Positions 1 to 13,200 of a stretch of DNA of 64,000 bases are shown one piece after another. Position 1 is the first letter of the stretch. Every line of letters starts with the position of its first letter. The translations under genes were made by a program, and so were the position numbers. Source of the stretch: Paragordius varius. Its lineage: Eukaryota > Nematomorpha. The notes beneath the pieces are model-generated. The model worked only from the letters and a program-made list of their open reading frames with translations. It did not search any database and had not been told where the DNA came from. Location: NCBI GenBank assembly GCA_964247055.1, contig OZ176053.1, positions 2,108,001-2,172,000 of the forward strand, given 5' to 3'.

Positions 1-2180
1 TAGTTAATGAACTACTTTTATTCTACAATTTTGAACCTAATATAGTAATACGAGGTTTATAGAAAACCGGTAAAAAATTATATATTATATTATGTTTGCA
101 AGATGGAACATATTCAGGCTATAAAAAAGACTTGGCCAAAAATGTATGTTACTGATGAGTAGGTAACACAAAAACTAGCATAAAATTTTTAGGTCGGCCC
201 GTTAACAAATCATGCCCCTATAAGTTTAACATAGCTTTAAGAATATTTGTTTGGATTTTAGTTTCGCAAGCAAATTTAAAGTTGTATTTATTAAAAAATG
301 TCCGGTCTATTTTTAAATATAATATTACCTAAAGGAAATCAGTCGCCCTTGACATATATATTTTGGACGATTTTATTTGGAATTTATATGGGGTGGCATT
401 GAAATATTGCTTTCACACCTAGTCACTTTTCCAACCGCTTCACATATTCGGGGTAAATTTATATCCAGCAATAAATTACAGTTTGAAAGTTATTGAGTTC
501 AAATTTAATTATCGAGCATTGTACCATGGATAGAAAATGCTTATATTTTTAGCAGTTGGTAACTTCTATCTCTTTTCATTCATCCTCAACTTTATCTTTA
601 GAAGTCATTTTTTGGGATGCTACAGCATACAATTTATTCAAAAAAAAACCTATTAACACTTATCACAAAAATTACAGATATTAAAAAATACGTTGGAATA
701 ATATTGTTTTATGAATTTTACGTTTGATCATCTCAAGAGTTTCAGTTTTTCCGTGGATCAAAGTGTTTCAATTTTATATATTTGTCTTTAGTTAGATTTT
801 GGGCGTGCATTACTTAGGAATTTATCAATCGATAAAGCATCTTTAAAAGTAATACTTGATCATTACACTAGACAGCATTTCCTGCCACTAAGTTTTTTTG
901 CATTTTTTAATATTTACCATCATTTTAACAGTGCTGAAATAAAAATTATATTTTCACCTAAGAATTTTCGATAATTTGATTTTTATGATTATGCCCCCTA
1001 TTTATCATTTTTTTAAAAAAAAGTTTTATTCAATAATATACAACAAATTCGTTGTAAAATATCATTCTAAAGAGTAAAAACTCTATAAAATGCATACAAA
1101 TATGTTTTACATCGATTGTTAATATATATTGGTCACAGGAAGCAACAAACGCGCGAAACTAGAGAGCTTTTCTTAACATACTTTTAAAACTAATGGATGA
1201 AAATAACTCAAACTTTGTGAGATGGCAATGAACGTCTAACACAAGAAAGTTTTTTTGATTTAAACACTTAATTATGGCTATGTCATTTAAAAGAGCCATT
1301 TTTAGTTTTAAAATATTAACATCATATCATTATTTATTATTTCTTTAAAAGGCTTATAATTTCAAACATTAAAAATATAGTTTGAGGTATATTTATTATT
1401 TTATAGCCATTATGTGATAAATTTATAGTTATAACTATGCATTTTAGTGTCAACTAGGTAAAATAATTATGATAATAATAATTTTTATTTATAAAAAAAC
1501 CAAAAGCTTATTCAAGGTTTTTTTAAAATTTTATACTAATGTAACCCTAACAATTGCAATAAAATAATTTATATGATTTTTAAATTAATTTGTCTGTGAA
1601 AATTTTTAATTAATTCAAGGGTCGAAAATTTTGACCATATAAAGCAAAATAACATTTACATCAGATTGAATTAAATGACTAACTACCATGCGAAAGATTC
1701 AGTCTTTCGCGCTCTATAAAAAATATATGGCACTATATCTAAACTTTTAATTATAAAAGTTTCGAGTTTAATGTCAAATCGGGGCCATAAATTTTCGATA
1801 AACCATAATAAACAACTTGAGTGTTTGACCATTTTTTTAGATATATAATGAAATAAGATTTAAATTTACAAGAATGACACTTAAATAATGAAATATTTGT
1901 TGTCTAGTGTTATCATACGTTTTAAATATTGTATTGTAAATAATCCACATTTTTTAGGTTTACTTTTGTGGTATTTATTTATGGGGAAATTAATTTAATA
2001 TCAATCAATATAAAACATTTTAATTTATATTAATCACAAGAAGAATATCCAGGTAGGTAATCTTAGTTTTTCTTTAGATTTGTGCAGCTTGATAGGGAGA
2101 TCTTTTCTTAAAAATTTACCGTATCAATGATTATTTAAATTATGATATGCTGAATAAATATAAATATGAGGAAAATTGCA
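1..2180. other. AT-rich region without recognised gene
   Basis: No open frame of convincing length or composition, no RNA gene and no clear repeat boundary were found on either strand. Homopolymer A/T runs dominate. A short hairpin (gcgaaaga, 5-nt loop, tctttcgc) lies near 1690-1711 but has no visible context. Confidence 0.5.
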
Positions 2181-2189
2181 AAAAAAAAT

Positions 2190-2293
2190 AGGATTCCCAG
2201 GCGGTCACCCATCCAAGTACTAACCGGGCTCAACGTTGCTTAACTTCGGTGTTCGGAAGGGAACCGGTGCTTTCAACGTGATATGGTCGTAAC
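2190..2293 (-). rRNA. 5S rRNA gene copy lacking its 3' end
   Basis: Read on the minus strand, this stretch starts gttacgaccatatcacgttg and ends in the highly conserved 5S internal-promoter core (gttagtacttggatgggtga, then ccgcctgggaat). The A-box, intermediate element and C-box of the 5S promoter look intact. Eukaryotic 5S rRNA is normally about 119-120 nt. Here homology stops after about 104 nt, three bases past gggaat, and runs straight into nine T residues, which would act as a Pol III terminator. The 3' strand that pairs with the 5' end in helix I is therefore absent. It is most likely a pseudogene or a 5S-derived retrocopy. Confidence 0.85.
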
Positions 2294-2394
2294 ATATTAT
2301 GACTGCATCATTAAACTTATTATAAATTTGTTTTTAAAGTATAGTGACAGGCACTGCTTTTGAAGATATTTTAATCATCAAAAGAATATAAATT

Positions 2395-2560
2395 CAAGAA
2401 AGGAAAAAGTGTAGCTGACCGACATCGCTATTCTCCACAGAAGGTGCTGCCCTTATAACATTAGTATCAAGAAAAGGGTGTAGCAATAATGTGTCAGTGA
2501 CAGCCGCTTAGTTTAGGGGTAGGGAATTCTAGGCATCATATACAACTAGTGTTGTGCCCA
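2395..2560 (+). repeat. Diverged repeat copy A near the 5S copy (SINE-like?)
   Basis: Shares ordered blocks with 2815-2945: gtgtagc-gacc-acatcgc, ccacagaaggtgctgccctt and agtgacagccgcttagtt. The shared region is richer in G+C than its surroundings. Blocks gggttgacttctagg and tagcagaccc in copy B faintly resemble Pol III box B and box A, so a SINE is possible but unproven. Confidence 0.35.
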
Positions 2561-2814
2561 TTATTTAAGGACCTAGGGTCGTGACCTAGGTCAAAGGGGC
2601 TCAAAATCACAACCTATATTCAACACACAATATATATAGTCATATTTAATCAATTTTATTTGCTATAAATTAAATATTTTGATATAAAAATTATTCGCCC
2701 ATCCTAGGTAAGTGATATATTAGCCCAACGGGCGAGATAAGTTGGAAGATTAACCCTATATAAGTATATAACACTCGTACTCACCAAATTTTTTTGAAAG
2801 GGCCAAAAAAATGT

Positions 2815-2945
2815 TTCTTGTGTCAAGAAAAGTGTGTAGCAGACCCACGTCGCCGGCCACAAAAGACCTCCCTTACTGCCCTTCCATAGACCAGTCAATG
2901 GTGATTCAGTGACAGCCGCCTAGTTGCGTTGGAGGTCGGGTTGAC
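2815..2945 (+). repeat. Diverged repeat copy B near the 5S copy (SINE-like?)
   Basis: Second copy of the repeat at 2395-2560, with matching blocks in the same order (gtgtagcagaccc, cacaaaagacctccctt, agtgacagccgcctagtt). No terminal duplication or poly-A tail could be fixed. Confidence 0.35.
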
Positions 2946-2949
2946 TTCT

Positions 2950-4683
2950 AGGGATATAAGGATAAGTTTTATATATCGGACATTTATAAAATAAAATGAA
3001 GAAATATTTGGTATAGAGACTGGTAAAACAAAATTTTATCGGCTCTAATCTATATATATATATAATATGTTATAATTTTATAGTATCTAATAACATTCTT
3101 TAAAATATTACGTATTAATTCAGCCGGATGCATATTTATCAGCCTGTTACAATATTTATTTTGTTTAATACCATTTTGTCAACTTAAGGGCCGTAAACCA
3201 CATAACCGATAAAAATATATAGCTGTTTGACACATAAGACCATGGGTTCTATGGCGAAAAAGTTTACGGATATGACCGCTCGAAAGAGTGATATTATAAA
3301 TCTAATTATTATTAATCCGTCTAGGCTCTTTTTTTAATAAACTTGTGTAACTTTTTGGTATATTTGTGCGTATTGCACTACACCGAGATCCATATGTTAT
3401 GGGGCAAATAATCAAACGTTTGAAAATTTTTAGGTTCAATAGCCCAACTCTTTCTAGGATTGCCATAGGCCTCCTAACCGTTAAAGATTAGCAGGATCAT
3501 TTTCAACCTTAGCATTCTGCGACGCAATCATAAATTTATACTTTTAAGATAGTTTTCCTGAGCAATTTAATATCGAAGATATCTTAAATGTTATTTAAGG
3601 GTCTAATCTAATATACAATACACATGTATTAATTATTATAATTCGGTTTAGTGAGACCTTCTGTCAATAAATTTTATTAACTACGTTTGATAAAATAAAT
3701 TAACCATTACATACATCCTTTAAGGTTTAAATAAAAATTATGTTTCCACTTAATTTGATATTAAGGAGTTAGCATACCCAGACCTGTTGAAATCAATATG
3801 AACTATTTCTAAAATCCTACCCCTATAACTACAAAATACCTAACTAAAAATTCCCAAAACGACATGTTACACTTTATATAACATAAAAGAAAGACAAAAA
3901 TTTAATCTAAAAGAAAAAATATTGTCAATTTACCCTTAGCTGTCTATTTTTTATATTAACTATTGATATATTAAAAATCAAAAATTTGCACAATGAAATC
4001 TTAAACAAAATAATCTATAAATTTATAAATTTAAAATAATCTCCTTAAGGTTAAATAAAGAATTTTTACTTAAACCTAAAATTATGTTGAATATTTTGCC
4101 TATTTAGAAACTTATTTCAATTTAAATAGAAGCATGAATAATTTAAAAAAATTGTAGTTTCGTTCCTTATAAATGTATAAAAGAAAGTGTTGGTCCGTTA
4201 ATAGATTTGAGTCTTTAAAACAAATTCATATGACATTTGAAATACAAATTTTTTAGATTCATCATCGCTATGTATAACTTAAAGTTTTAATGATCAAAAA
4301 AGTTGCTAAATTAAAACATTGCTATTATTTAAGCAAATAATTTTTTAAAAAATACTTTAAGTAAATAATTTTTAAATGGTTTAAGTAAAAACTCTTTTAA
4401 GCAGGAATTTCCAACACAAATGGCTTTGATAGCCGCATTTTCGACTTAAAAAATATAGTGGAACATATCAAAAAAGTATATGGTTACTAATATATTTGAA
4501 ATTATAAAATTGTAAAAATATGAACACAATATTAAAACTCATTTGTTTGACCGATGTTTGTTAGTTCATTGTGTCGAAATTCATAAAAACTTGTTCAAAA
4601 ATTGGCTAAAAACATTACTTTTTTATATTGATATTTTATCACGTAAATAACGATTATGCGAATTTTGGAATTTCCTATTGATT
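2950..4683. other. AT-rich region, one hAT-like TIR, no gene
   Basis: No coding exon was recognised. At about 4402-4440 the string caggaatttccaacacaaat followed by ggc-ttt and gccgcatttt matches the left TIR of the hAT-like family seen at 8897, 30560 and 53027. Its right end was not found. Confidence 0.4.
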
Positions 4684-4953
4684 TAGTAAAAATTGAAAAT
4701 ATACGGACAAAACGTAAAAATATAAAGATAATTCTTTTAAAAGACAACCATACTTAAATCTTGATTAATTTAAATTCTCATTTTTTATTTCCAAAGTATA
4801 AAATTGAGATGTTTATTGATAACATAATCAATTATATATTTTAGGCTTGTTTAATGGTTTTACTAGGATGAAATTAAGTTTGAAAAAATATGGTTGTCTT
4901 TTAGAAATTTGTCTTTATATTTTTACGTTTTGACCGCATCTAATTTTTACTGT
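4684..4953. mobile_element. MITE family M1, copy 1
   Basis: Inverted repeats of about 80 bp: the left arm reads tagtaaaaattgaaaatata then cggacaaaacgtaaaaatat, and the right arm is its complement ending in tttttactgta. TA target duplication and CAGT-type ends suggest a Tc1/mariner-like non-autonomous element of about 270 bp. Confidence 0.8.
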
Positions 4954-5697
4954 AATTTTACAATTTTTCTCTACACAAAATATCTCGCAGAACCAGCTTG
5001 TTACAAGCCATCAATTAACATAATTCTTTATGTTTAGACCAAAACATAAGTAATTTATAAAAAATTAGAGTTTGATAATTATGGTTGCCTCTTTAAAAAA
5101 GATATGTGGTAACGTATTGTCAGGTTATTATTTTTACTGTATATTTGCGTAATTTTAAGATTTTACTTTATAAATCACTTTCTAAAATGGCAGGATCTTT
5201 TATCGAATCAAAAAATGATTGAAATGCTTTAGGAGGAATTTACAAGAAGTTTTTTATATAAAAACAAATTTAAAAGTTTCAGAAAAATGAATATCTAAAA
5301 AAACCACAAATATGTATATTCTCAATTTCGGTCTGTTACGAAATTTAATTTTGTATATATGTATATTGCGGTTTATTTAGTTTAATCCCTGGTTTAGTCT
5401 TGAAGCGGGTTTATGGGTATATTGCGATTCGGCCACTCCCGATAAATAGATATTAACACAAGGTCAAGTTTACTACTGGAGTTTAAGGTAATATTTTGCA
5501 ATGATTTTCAACTAGCCACCTTATTCGCTATTTTCTTGGCATTTCTTTATCATAAGGTTTATTGTATCATCAGAAAAACCTATATCTATTACAAAATTGA
5601 TAAAAAATTCATTATACTATTTTATAATTAAATTATGATAAGAAATTAATTAATTTTCATTTATAATTTGTTAATCAATTTTCATATAAATGCTTTA

Positions 5698-6846
5698 CAG
5701 TAAATGTTAATTTTTAATATCATGAATTTTTTTTTTAATCCATGTGGCATTTTTTTTATCCTTTTAAAAGTTGTTTTACAAGCATATAAAAAATAACACT
5801 TACATATATATTTAAATGTACTTACATGTCCCTTTTCGGTACACATATATGAGAGATATATTAACATTGCAATATGTTCCCTTTTTCGCTACATATCTCA
5901 TTATAGAAATGGTAACATTGCATATGTGTTGTGCCTACTTCATTAAATAATTTTTTAGGTTTTATATATAATTTTTTTTATAAAAAATTAAGTTTTTAAT
6001 AATTAATTAAAAAATATTTCAGAAAATAAAAAAATATATTTGAAATTAACATATAAATCGCTTATGTGCGTAATAAAACTTGTATTCAAATTTAAATATT
6101 AATTTGATTTTGCTGACTTTTTTTGAAAACACTACTAAGAAATGTCACGAAAAATGGTAAAATAATACCATTTATAATTAATTATTTTACAAGTGGTAAT
6201 TTATTGAATCAAATATTTTTGACTTTTTTTTGGTGTGCTCATAATACTTAAGAAAATGAATGAGCTGAATATTTTCAATTTGAGTTAAGTTTTCAATCAA
6301 TTCTTCCACGTTGAAATGGCATTTTTCCTGACTTTTTTTGATCTCTGGAGTCTGGGTTATTAATGTGCCATAGTTTGAATCTGTTGATGGCAAACTTTCA
6401 TCTATACTATCTTCTTCACAAAAACTATTTAATTCTAAATTTCTTTTTAAAAATAATAAAAACTTAATATTTTTTATAAAAAAAATTTATAAACTTATAA
6501 TTTAAAAATCAAAGTATGCACAACACATAACATACTGATTAATACCTAATTTTATAAAAAATGTTATATCAAACCTAAATGTTTATCAAAAATGTTATAT
6601 CAAACCTAAATATTTATCAAAGTAGGCAAAACACATATGCGATGTTACCATTTCTCAAATAAGAAATGTAGCGAGAAGAGGAACATATTGCAATGTTATA
6701 TGTGTACCGAAAAGGGACATGCAAGTACATTTTAATATATATGTAAGTGTTATTTTTTATATGCTTGTAAAACAACTTTTAAAAGGATAAAAAAATGCCA
6801 CATGGATTAAAAAAAAATTCATGATATTAATAATTAACATTTACTG
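5698..6846. mobile_element. 1,149-bp DNA transposon with ~240-bp TIRs
   Basis: The ends are perfect inverted copies beginning cagtaaatgttaat, each flanked by TA (5696-5697 and 6847-6848). Homology between arms runs inwards about 240 bp, to the aagtaggc/gcctactt boundary. The TA duplication and CAGT-type end place it in the IS630-Tc1-mariner superfamily. The middle (about 5940-6610) carries a short minus-strand reading frame (about 6187-6470) with an acidic, coiled-coil-like end, which may be the tail of a transposase. It looks non-autonomous because no DDD/E domain of useful length is present. Confidence 0.8.
6187..6470 (-). pseudogene. Possible transposase tail inside the 5.7-kb element
   Basis: About 90 codons are open on the minus strand between the two TIRs. 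The frame ends in a segment rich in E, N, K and I (for example EELIENLTQIENIQLIHFLK). No ATG starts it convincingly and no catalytic motif is seen. Its position between long TIRs suggests the C-terminal remnant of a pogo-like transposase, but identity cannot be claimed from sequence alone. Confidence 0.3.
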
Positions 6847-6848
6847 TA

Positions 6849-7619
6849 ATTTTCTCCACCAGAAATGTTAACATATATGCTGTCAATCATTTTTGTGGTT
6901 TTTTTTCAAATCCGATTTATAGAGTTAAAAAAGATATTTTTGTACAATACAGGAAACCACAATATATATATTTATATAATTTATTAAAATGTTGCAAAAT
7001 AACCTTTATATTTGCAATAATTATTTTGTTTTTTTGTAATTTGATTAATGTATAGATTTTCGCACACCCTTATATATTAAAAAATAAATAACCACTTGAA
7101 AATTATGTAAGGTTCCGTTGCCGCAATTAAAATTATTATACTTAGGGAAAAAAAATAATTAATTGAAACAAAAATATGTATTTGCAACAAAATATTACAA
7201 TGTTAAATGATATGTATGGGTAATATAGATATATATAATTACATAAAAGTTATTTCCGTTTATTTTCACCAATAAATATATTCTTAATAATATTTATATC
7301 AAAATAGTAAAAAATAAATAAAAAAATGATAAAATAATGAAATTTTTTTTATAATATAACAAACATTTATGGGATAATGACACGTTTCTACGAAATTTAG
7401 CACTAAGTTGGCAGGGAAAGAAATACTTTTTTCTCTGATCATAAAATTATTCCCAAAAAAAAATTTTTTTATTAAATATTAAAAGATGAATATATATATA
7501 TATATATTAATCTTATAAATTACCTTTTTAAATAAAAATATACCTATAATATTTTAGCCATAAAATAAATTTAATGTGGGAATATATATTTCAATTTTAC
7601 ATATGTAATGAAATAATTG

Positions 7620-7650
<31 letters not shown>

Positions 7651-8785
7651 CTTAAAAGTATAAAAGCTAAGCTAAAATCTCAATTTAGCCCAAACTTAAT
7701 TTTTTTTTGATATTTTCGATCACAAATAACTTTTGTTAATATACCTATCGGAAATAAAGATATACTTACTTCTCTTATGTAATTAAAGTTCCTTTTTCCA
7801 TAAAAACAAAATATCATTTTAATTGTTATATACCCCCCTAATATTTATTATAAAACAGATATTTATACAACAATATATAATATATATGATTCATGTTTTT
7901 TTATCATATATTCAAACGAAAAAATATACCGATTATTTCCTGCAATTACAAATACTAATATAATTTCAACAATAACAACATTATAGATATATATAAATAT
8001 CACACACTTGTTAATCTTTTGATTTTTCTATGATTTCTTCCAGATAACTTTTTTTCGCAACTTAATTAATTATCCGATCGACAGAAATAATTTGACTTTT
8101 TGATTTATATTTAATTCGATAAAAAAACTTTATTTAAATAATTTAACGAAAAATTCGATATTTACCATTCGTTTTTGAAAAATATTATTGAAAAAATTAT
8201 AGCATAAAAAGATTTTTTAATGAAACACACGGTTCCATATATGATATTCAAAGAAATTTATTATTACTTTTATTATATTTTACTAACCTATTCTTCGCCC
8301 AAAACAATCAAATCATTGTAATCGATACATATCTGTTTCAAAACATATTTTTCTTAGAAATTTTTCTTTATAAAAGTTTTTTTTGAAGGTTAACATGATT
8401 AAAAATTCGTTTAATTATAAGATAAATTTTTTCAAACAATTAACTAGAAATATCCTATTCCTGTATTTGTTCCACATCTCAAATTCCGGCATCTATTCGT
8501 ATTGGTGGTATACATATATTTTTTTATATTTTGGAAATTTATTTAAATTTTCAAGTTTTTTTTCATGTATAAATAATAAAATTTGACTTTTTACCTATAA
8601 TTTTTTGGAATACATAAAACTTTTAAAATAATTTTTTCATATCATTAACAGTCTCTAAAAAGTTTAAGGCATAGCAATATTAAAAGGCCAAGATTTTATT
8701 TAGAATGTTAACCATATTTCCTACACCTTGATTTATTATATAACCCATTGATTGTATTTTAAGGCGCGAAATCGGAAATAGACAT
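6849..8785. other. AT-rich region with TA microsatellites, no gene
   Basis: Contains (TA)n tracts at about 7494-7507 and 7621-7648 and long A/T homopolymers. No recognisable exon was seen on either strand. It lies upstream of the Wnt gene, so its promoter could be here, but no motif stands out. Confidence 0.45.
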
Positions 8786-8901
8786 ATGAAATTGTCAACC
8801 CAAAAAAACAAGAATCAAAAAATATTGATACCAAAAAAATACATTAATTTTGTTTTAGTTGTTACTGTTGGCTTTATAATTTCAATTTTTATAATTCAAG
8901 G
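8786..8901 (+). CDS. Candidate first coding exon (signal peptide) of the Wnt gene
   Basis: An ATG frame encodes a basic N-terminus (MKLSTQKNKNQK), then a hydrophobic core (FVLVVTVGFIISIFII), as expected of a signal peptide or signal anchor. The Wnt frame further on lacks one. The exon would end at caagg|gtgtgt (phase 2) and join the acceptor atatag|gaat at 10208, which keeps the Wnt frame open. The last five bases of this exon lie inside the hAT-like element starting at 8897. Against it: hydrophobic frames arise easily in AT-rich DNA, and no second line of evidence exists in the window. Confidence 0.42.
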
Positions 8902-9968
8902 GTGTGTCCAACACAAATGCCTTTGCGGGTCGCATTTTAACTCCAAAAAGCCGACGGGCCCCATTTGAAATACCGGGCATAAATAGAGATATTTCATTTA
9001 ATTTCAAACATAAGAGACTGTATAGAATTAAAACATAATGTGACATTTTTTTTCTTTTTCGCTGCCAATTGGATAGATTTGATTTAATTGAGTGGGTAAC
9101 GACCAGGATTTGTAATGCAAAGGATGTGGAAATCATCGTAAAATAACGTGAAAATAAAATATAATTTATTGATACTCAAATTTTCGCCATAGGCATCATC
9201 AGGAGATTAGTTGTCCATTAACGGTTCTTTTGTGATTTTTTCCCATATAAGTAGTATCAATCATGATTTTTTTCTTTTTTTTAGCATTTAATTTTTAGTC
9301 TTATACTAGTGTAAATCTCGTGCTGCTACGCAGCCCGAAGAAGTCCTTCGGACTTCTAGGGGGGGGAAGGGGTTCGAAGTTTGAATTTGATTGGGTTCAC
9401 CGGTTTTCCGGAAACAGATCACAAAGTTAATGAAAAATCAGTTTTGCGGGTAGCTCCTTACCCAGCAGCTATCATCAAATAAACGGTAGACTAAATTTTT
9501 TGCCTTTTAACAGGGAATACGTGGAATCTTTATTGAATTTTTACGGTCTCATACCTAGGGCGAAAAATCGATGTAAAAAATTATTTTTGTGGACTTTGTT
9601 TTTTGAAAAAGGTGGCATTTCACGGGGGGAGCGGGTAAAAAGAGGGCCTAAATCAAAAAAGTAGCTCGGCTATGTTCAGCGCAATCGAAAATAAGTAAAC
9701 AAAAATCATATTTGAAATTGAATGGTCCAACACGTTCTCCGGAAAATTGTCTCAAAGATACGATTTTTGTGGACTTCTGTTTTCAAAAAAAACCCGTTTT
9801 TCATACGGGGTGGGCCCGAACTGGGGGCCTATTTCAAAAAAAGGGCGAAGCTATTGTCGGGACATTTATTAATGATTATATTTTTTCGATATTTGGATTT
9901 GATTGGGTCTACCGGTTTTCCTGTACCAGATCACAAAGCCAGCATTCTCCATTTTTATAAATATATAG

Positions 9969-10003
<35 letters not shown>

Positions 10004-10159
10004 TTACATAATCTTCTAATGATGCCTATGGTAAAAATTTAAGAATGGATAGACTTTTGTTAAGGAATAATATCAATTTTATACTGAGATTTTGTAAGCT
10101 TATATTTTTGAGAATTCTGGATTTTCAAATTTTTCACGGGGAACGTGTTGAACACCCTG
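8897..10159. mobile_element. hAT-like element in Wnt intron 1
   Basis: The left end reads caagggtgtgtccaacac and the right end, inverted, cagggtgttcaacacg. Flanking 8-bp target duplications are ttataatt (8889-8896) and ttataaat (10160-10167), 7 of 8 identical, which is diagnostic of hAT-type insertion. The interior is G-rich for this window and contains two diverged copies (about 9360-9700 and 9700-9960) of one unit. Shared blocks are ccggttttcc..cagatcacaaag and gatttttgtggactt. A (TA)n tract lies at 9969-10001. No transposase frame was recognised. TIRs of the same family recur at 4402, 30560, 31105, 53027, 53258 and 53930. Confidence 0.75.
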
Positions 10160-10207
10160 TTATAAATATTCAACCATTTCACAATATTTTTTAACTCCAA
10201 AATATAG

Positions 10208-13200
10208 GAATATGGTTGACACCGATCTACCCCTAATCTCCTCCAATAATAATCACATTATAGTTAATACGAATGATAAGAATAATAATAATAATATCTT
10301 ACCATCTTCAAATATACCATTAAAACAAAATAATGAAATACAAGATGATAGAAACGTTTTACCCTCAACATATTATTTGGATCTTTTCATGCAACCGCTA
10401 ACAATGCGACAAAGACGTCTCGTAACTCAAAATGACGGAACACTCGATAGTATTGTAAGGGGTCTCAAAACCGCAGTAAGCGAATGCAAATTCCAATTCC
10501 GTCACGAGAAATGGAATTGCCCTACGTTTGATGCTAGGCATGGGAAACCACTGTTTGGCAAAATACTTAAGAAAGGTAATACAGATAAAACTATACGGAC
10601 CAAACGTTAAAATATAAGAACAAATATTGTTTTCTAAAAGACAACTATAATATTTAACACTTGCTTTTTATTTTTTAAATATAACTTAGTTTTAAAGTGC
10701 AAAGTATGGAAATGATATTTATAAATAGGTAACACACTCAATCATATTTTTACTTAATTAAATAATGAGAGTTGAAAGTATGATCTTTTAAACAAAATAT
10801 TGTTTTATATTTTTATTTTTTATCAGTATAGTTTCAATTTTTAGTATAAATATTTTACATATATTTAAACACTTTTAGGGAATAAATATATAGTATTCTG
10901 TGGGATATATATTGATAAAAAAAGTCAATAAAAAATTTATTTACATAAACGATAATTATGGTTTATATGTCTGTATTAGTGGTATAAAATTTTTAAAATA
11001 TCCTATCTGTCAATCATTTTTATAAAAATAGGCTAAAATTGTTCACAGTACGAAAATTATGTACTTAAAACAGGCTGGTATATATAAATAAATAAATATA
11101 TACATAATTTGTTAATACATTATTATACATAGGTACAGTATATAATGTATCAAATAATTTTAAAATATAACAACTTATTGCCATGATATTATTAAAGCAA
11201 ATTTATAATACAAAAATGTCATCTGAATTTATTTTAATTTACTTGATAATAAATAAGTTTTTTATATCTATCAAAGAAAATTATAACCAAAAATATTATT
11301 AGAAATAAAGAACATCCTTTATATTTGAAATTAGCTTGTAAAGAGACAGCCTTTATCTATGCTATAACCAGTGCTGGGGTCGCTCATGAAATCTCCCGCG
11401 CTTGCAGTAAAGGAACCATTTCAACTTGTGGATGTGATGCCCGATATCCTAATTATCAACAATCTCTAAAACAGGAACAAACCAATTCTCAAACCCAAAT
11501 TCATTCGAATGCCAATGCCTTAAATGATCACCACAATACAAATGATGGTAAGGAAGATAAATTATATAATCTGCATAACCGCTATTTATTTTATAAAATA
11601 TACCCCTTTTCCTGGTATAAATTGGTTTAAAATCAAAATATATATAATTTTATATTACGAATAAATTTTCTCTAATAAGGATAACATTGAAATTTTTGCC
11701 TCTTAGTTAATATAAATTTTTTGTTTTTGCAAAATCATTTTTCACCATTACACTTCACATTAAACTTTAAGGGCCGCCTATCATCATTTTCATACATGTT
11801 ATTTAGTTTCAAAAAAATGTGTTTATAACATAGAAATTATGCAAAAAAGTAATTCAATTGATCCCAACCTTTCGACTGGCACCTCATCAACAAATCCACA
11901 AAAACTGCCCTTGCTATCACCCGCTCTTTATTCGGCACAATATGGTTTAGTGTTTCGAAATGATATTGGATTAGGGAACCCTGAGAATTGGAAATGGGGC
12001 GGCTGTTCTGATAACGTGAGATTTGGGCGAAGATTTGCTAGAAAATTCATTGAAGCCGCAGAGAAAGGACATGATTTGAGATATTTGGTCAATTCACATA
12101 ATAACGCAGCTGGGAGATCGGTAAATTAGCAAATATAGCGAAATTTTCTTTAAAACCCTTTGTAGTCTTAGAACAGCATGCCCATATCCGTTTTTAAACA
12201 CTTTTTCTGATTCTTATGATTGATTTGGAATTTTGTTTTTTTTCAATAGTTGTATATATTCATATATTATTTGCCTCTAAATTTATTATCATTTCAATGT
12301 AATGATTTTATTTCTTCTTAATAATTACACAACCATAGATTGTAACAAAATCCATGACAAAGTTTTGCAAATGTCAAGGTTTGAGTGGGAGTTGTAACCT
12401 TAAAACATGTTGGATGCGTGTTACACCGTTTCGAAGTGTAGGAACGCAACTGCACAAAAAGTATGATAAAGCCGCAAAAGTTGTTTCCAATAACATTCCA
12501 ACAATCGATACTACTATGTTGGAACGTGAGGAAAAAATGCCATCTTTTTCAGGAGAGAAATCTAATCACCGTCATGAATTATATAGGGGGGAAAATGTTG
12601 AGAATTCTATCCTCCCTATGAATCATAATTTAGATAATAATGGTTTGGCTTTGGGTCGAGATAATCGTGAACTTTTATTGTTACACGGGAGTGATAGTAA
12701 CAGTCAACAAAATTACAATTATATCATACAACGCATAACGGGAAAGCGGTTTGATACCTCGTCAGTTTCCCACTACGGACCAAAAAATCAATATCAAAAC
12801 GTACGCCATAATACTGGTAATAATGAATATTATACCTTTGATACGAACACAATGTATGATGGTTCAGGCCGAAAGTCGTCAAAGCAAAAGAAGAAAAAAA
12901 TGTTAATTGAACGAGATGCAGCCTCGGGTATAGAGATGATGTTCAATAGTCTTCCGGCGGCATCTTACCCCACACTATATTCATCGGGACAACCGTTCAA
13001 TTCCGATCAGCTCTCACATGTTTCTTATAATCATAATGTAAGACCACATAACGATTTAACTAATGCGAATAATAAACTAAATCCAAATCGAAATCGAAAT
13101 GAGCATACAGTTGTGAAAAGTAAAAAACATCGGAAAAATAGGGTGCTCAAAACCAAAACTCACATGTTGCTACGCAAAGAACCTATTCAGATGGTGACAA

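Noticed and set aside
1690-1711. Perfect hairpin gcgaaaga / tctttcgc
   Set aside because: An isolated short stem with no gene or T-run beside it; expected occasionally by chance.
8383-8586. 67-codon plus-strand frame rich in F, Y and I
   Set aside because: Composition follows AT-rich DNA. No fit by phase to the Wnt gene and no motif.
9722-10042. 106-codon frame inside the hAT-like element
   Set aside because: Runs through a (TA)n tract and a repeat unit, with no transposase motif; judged spurious.
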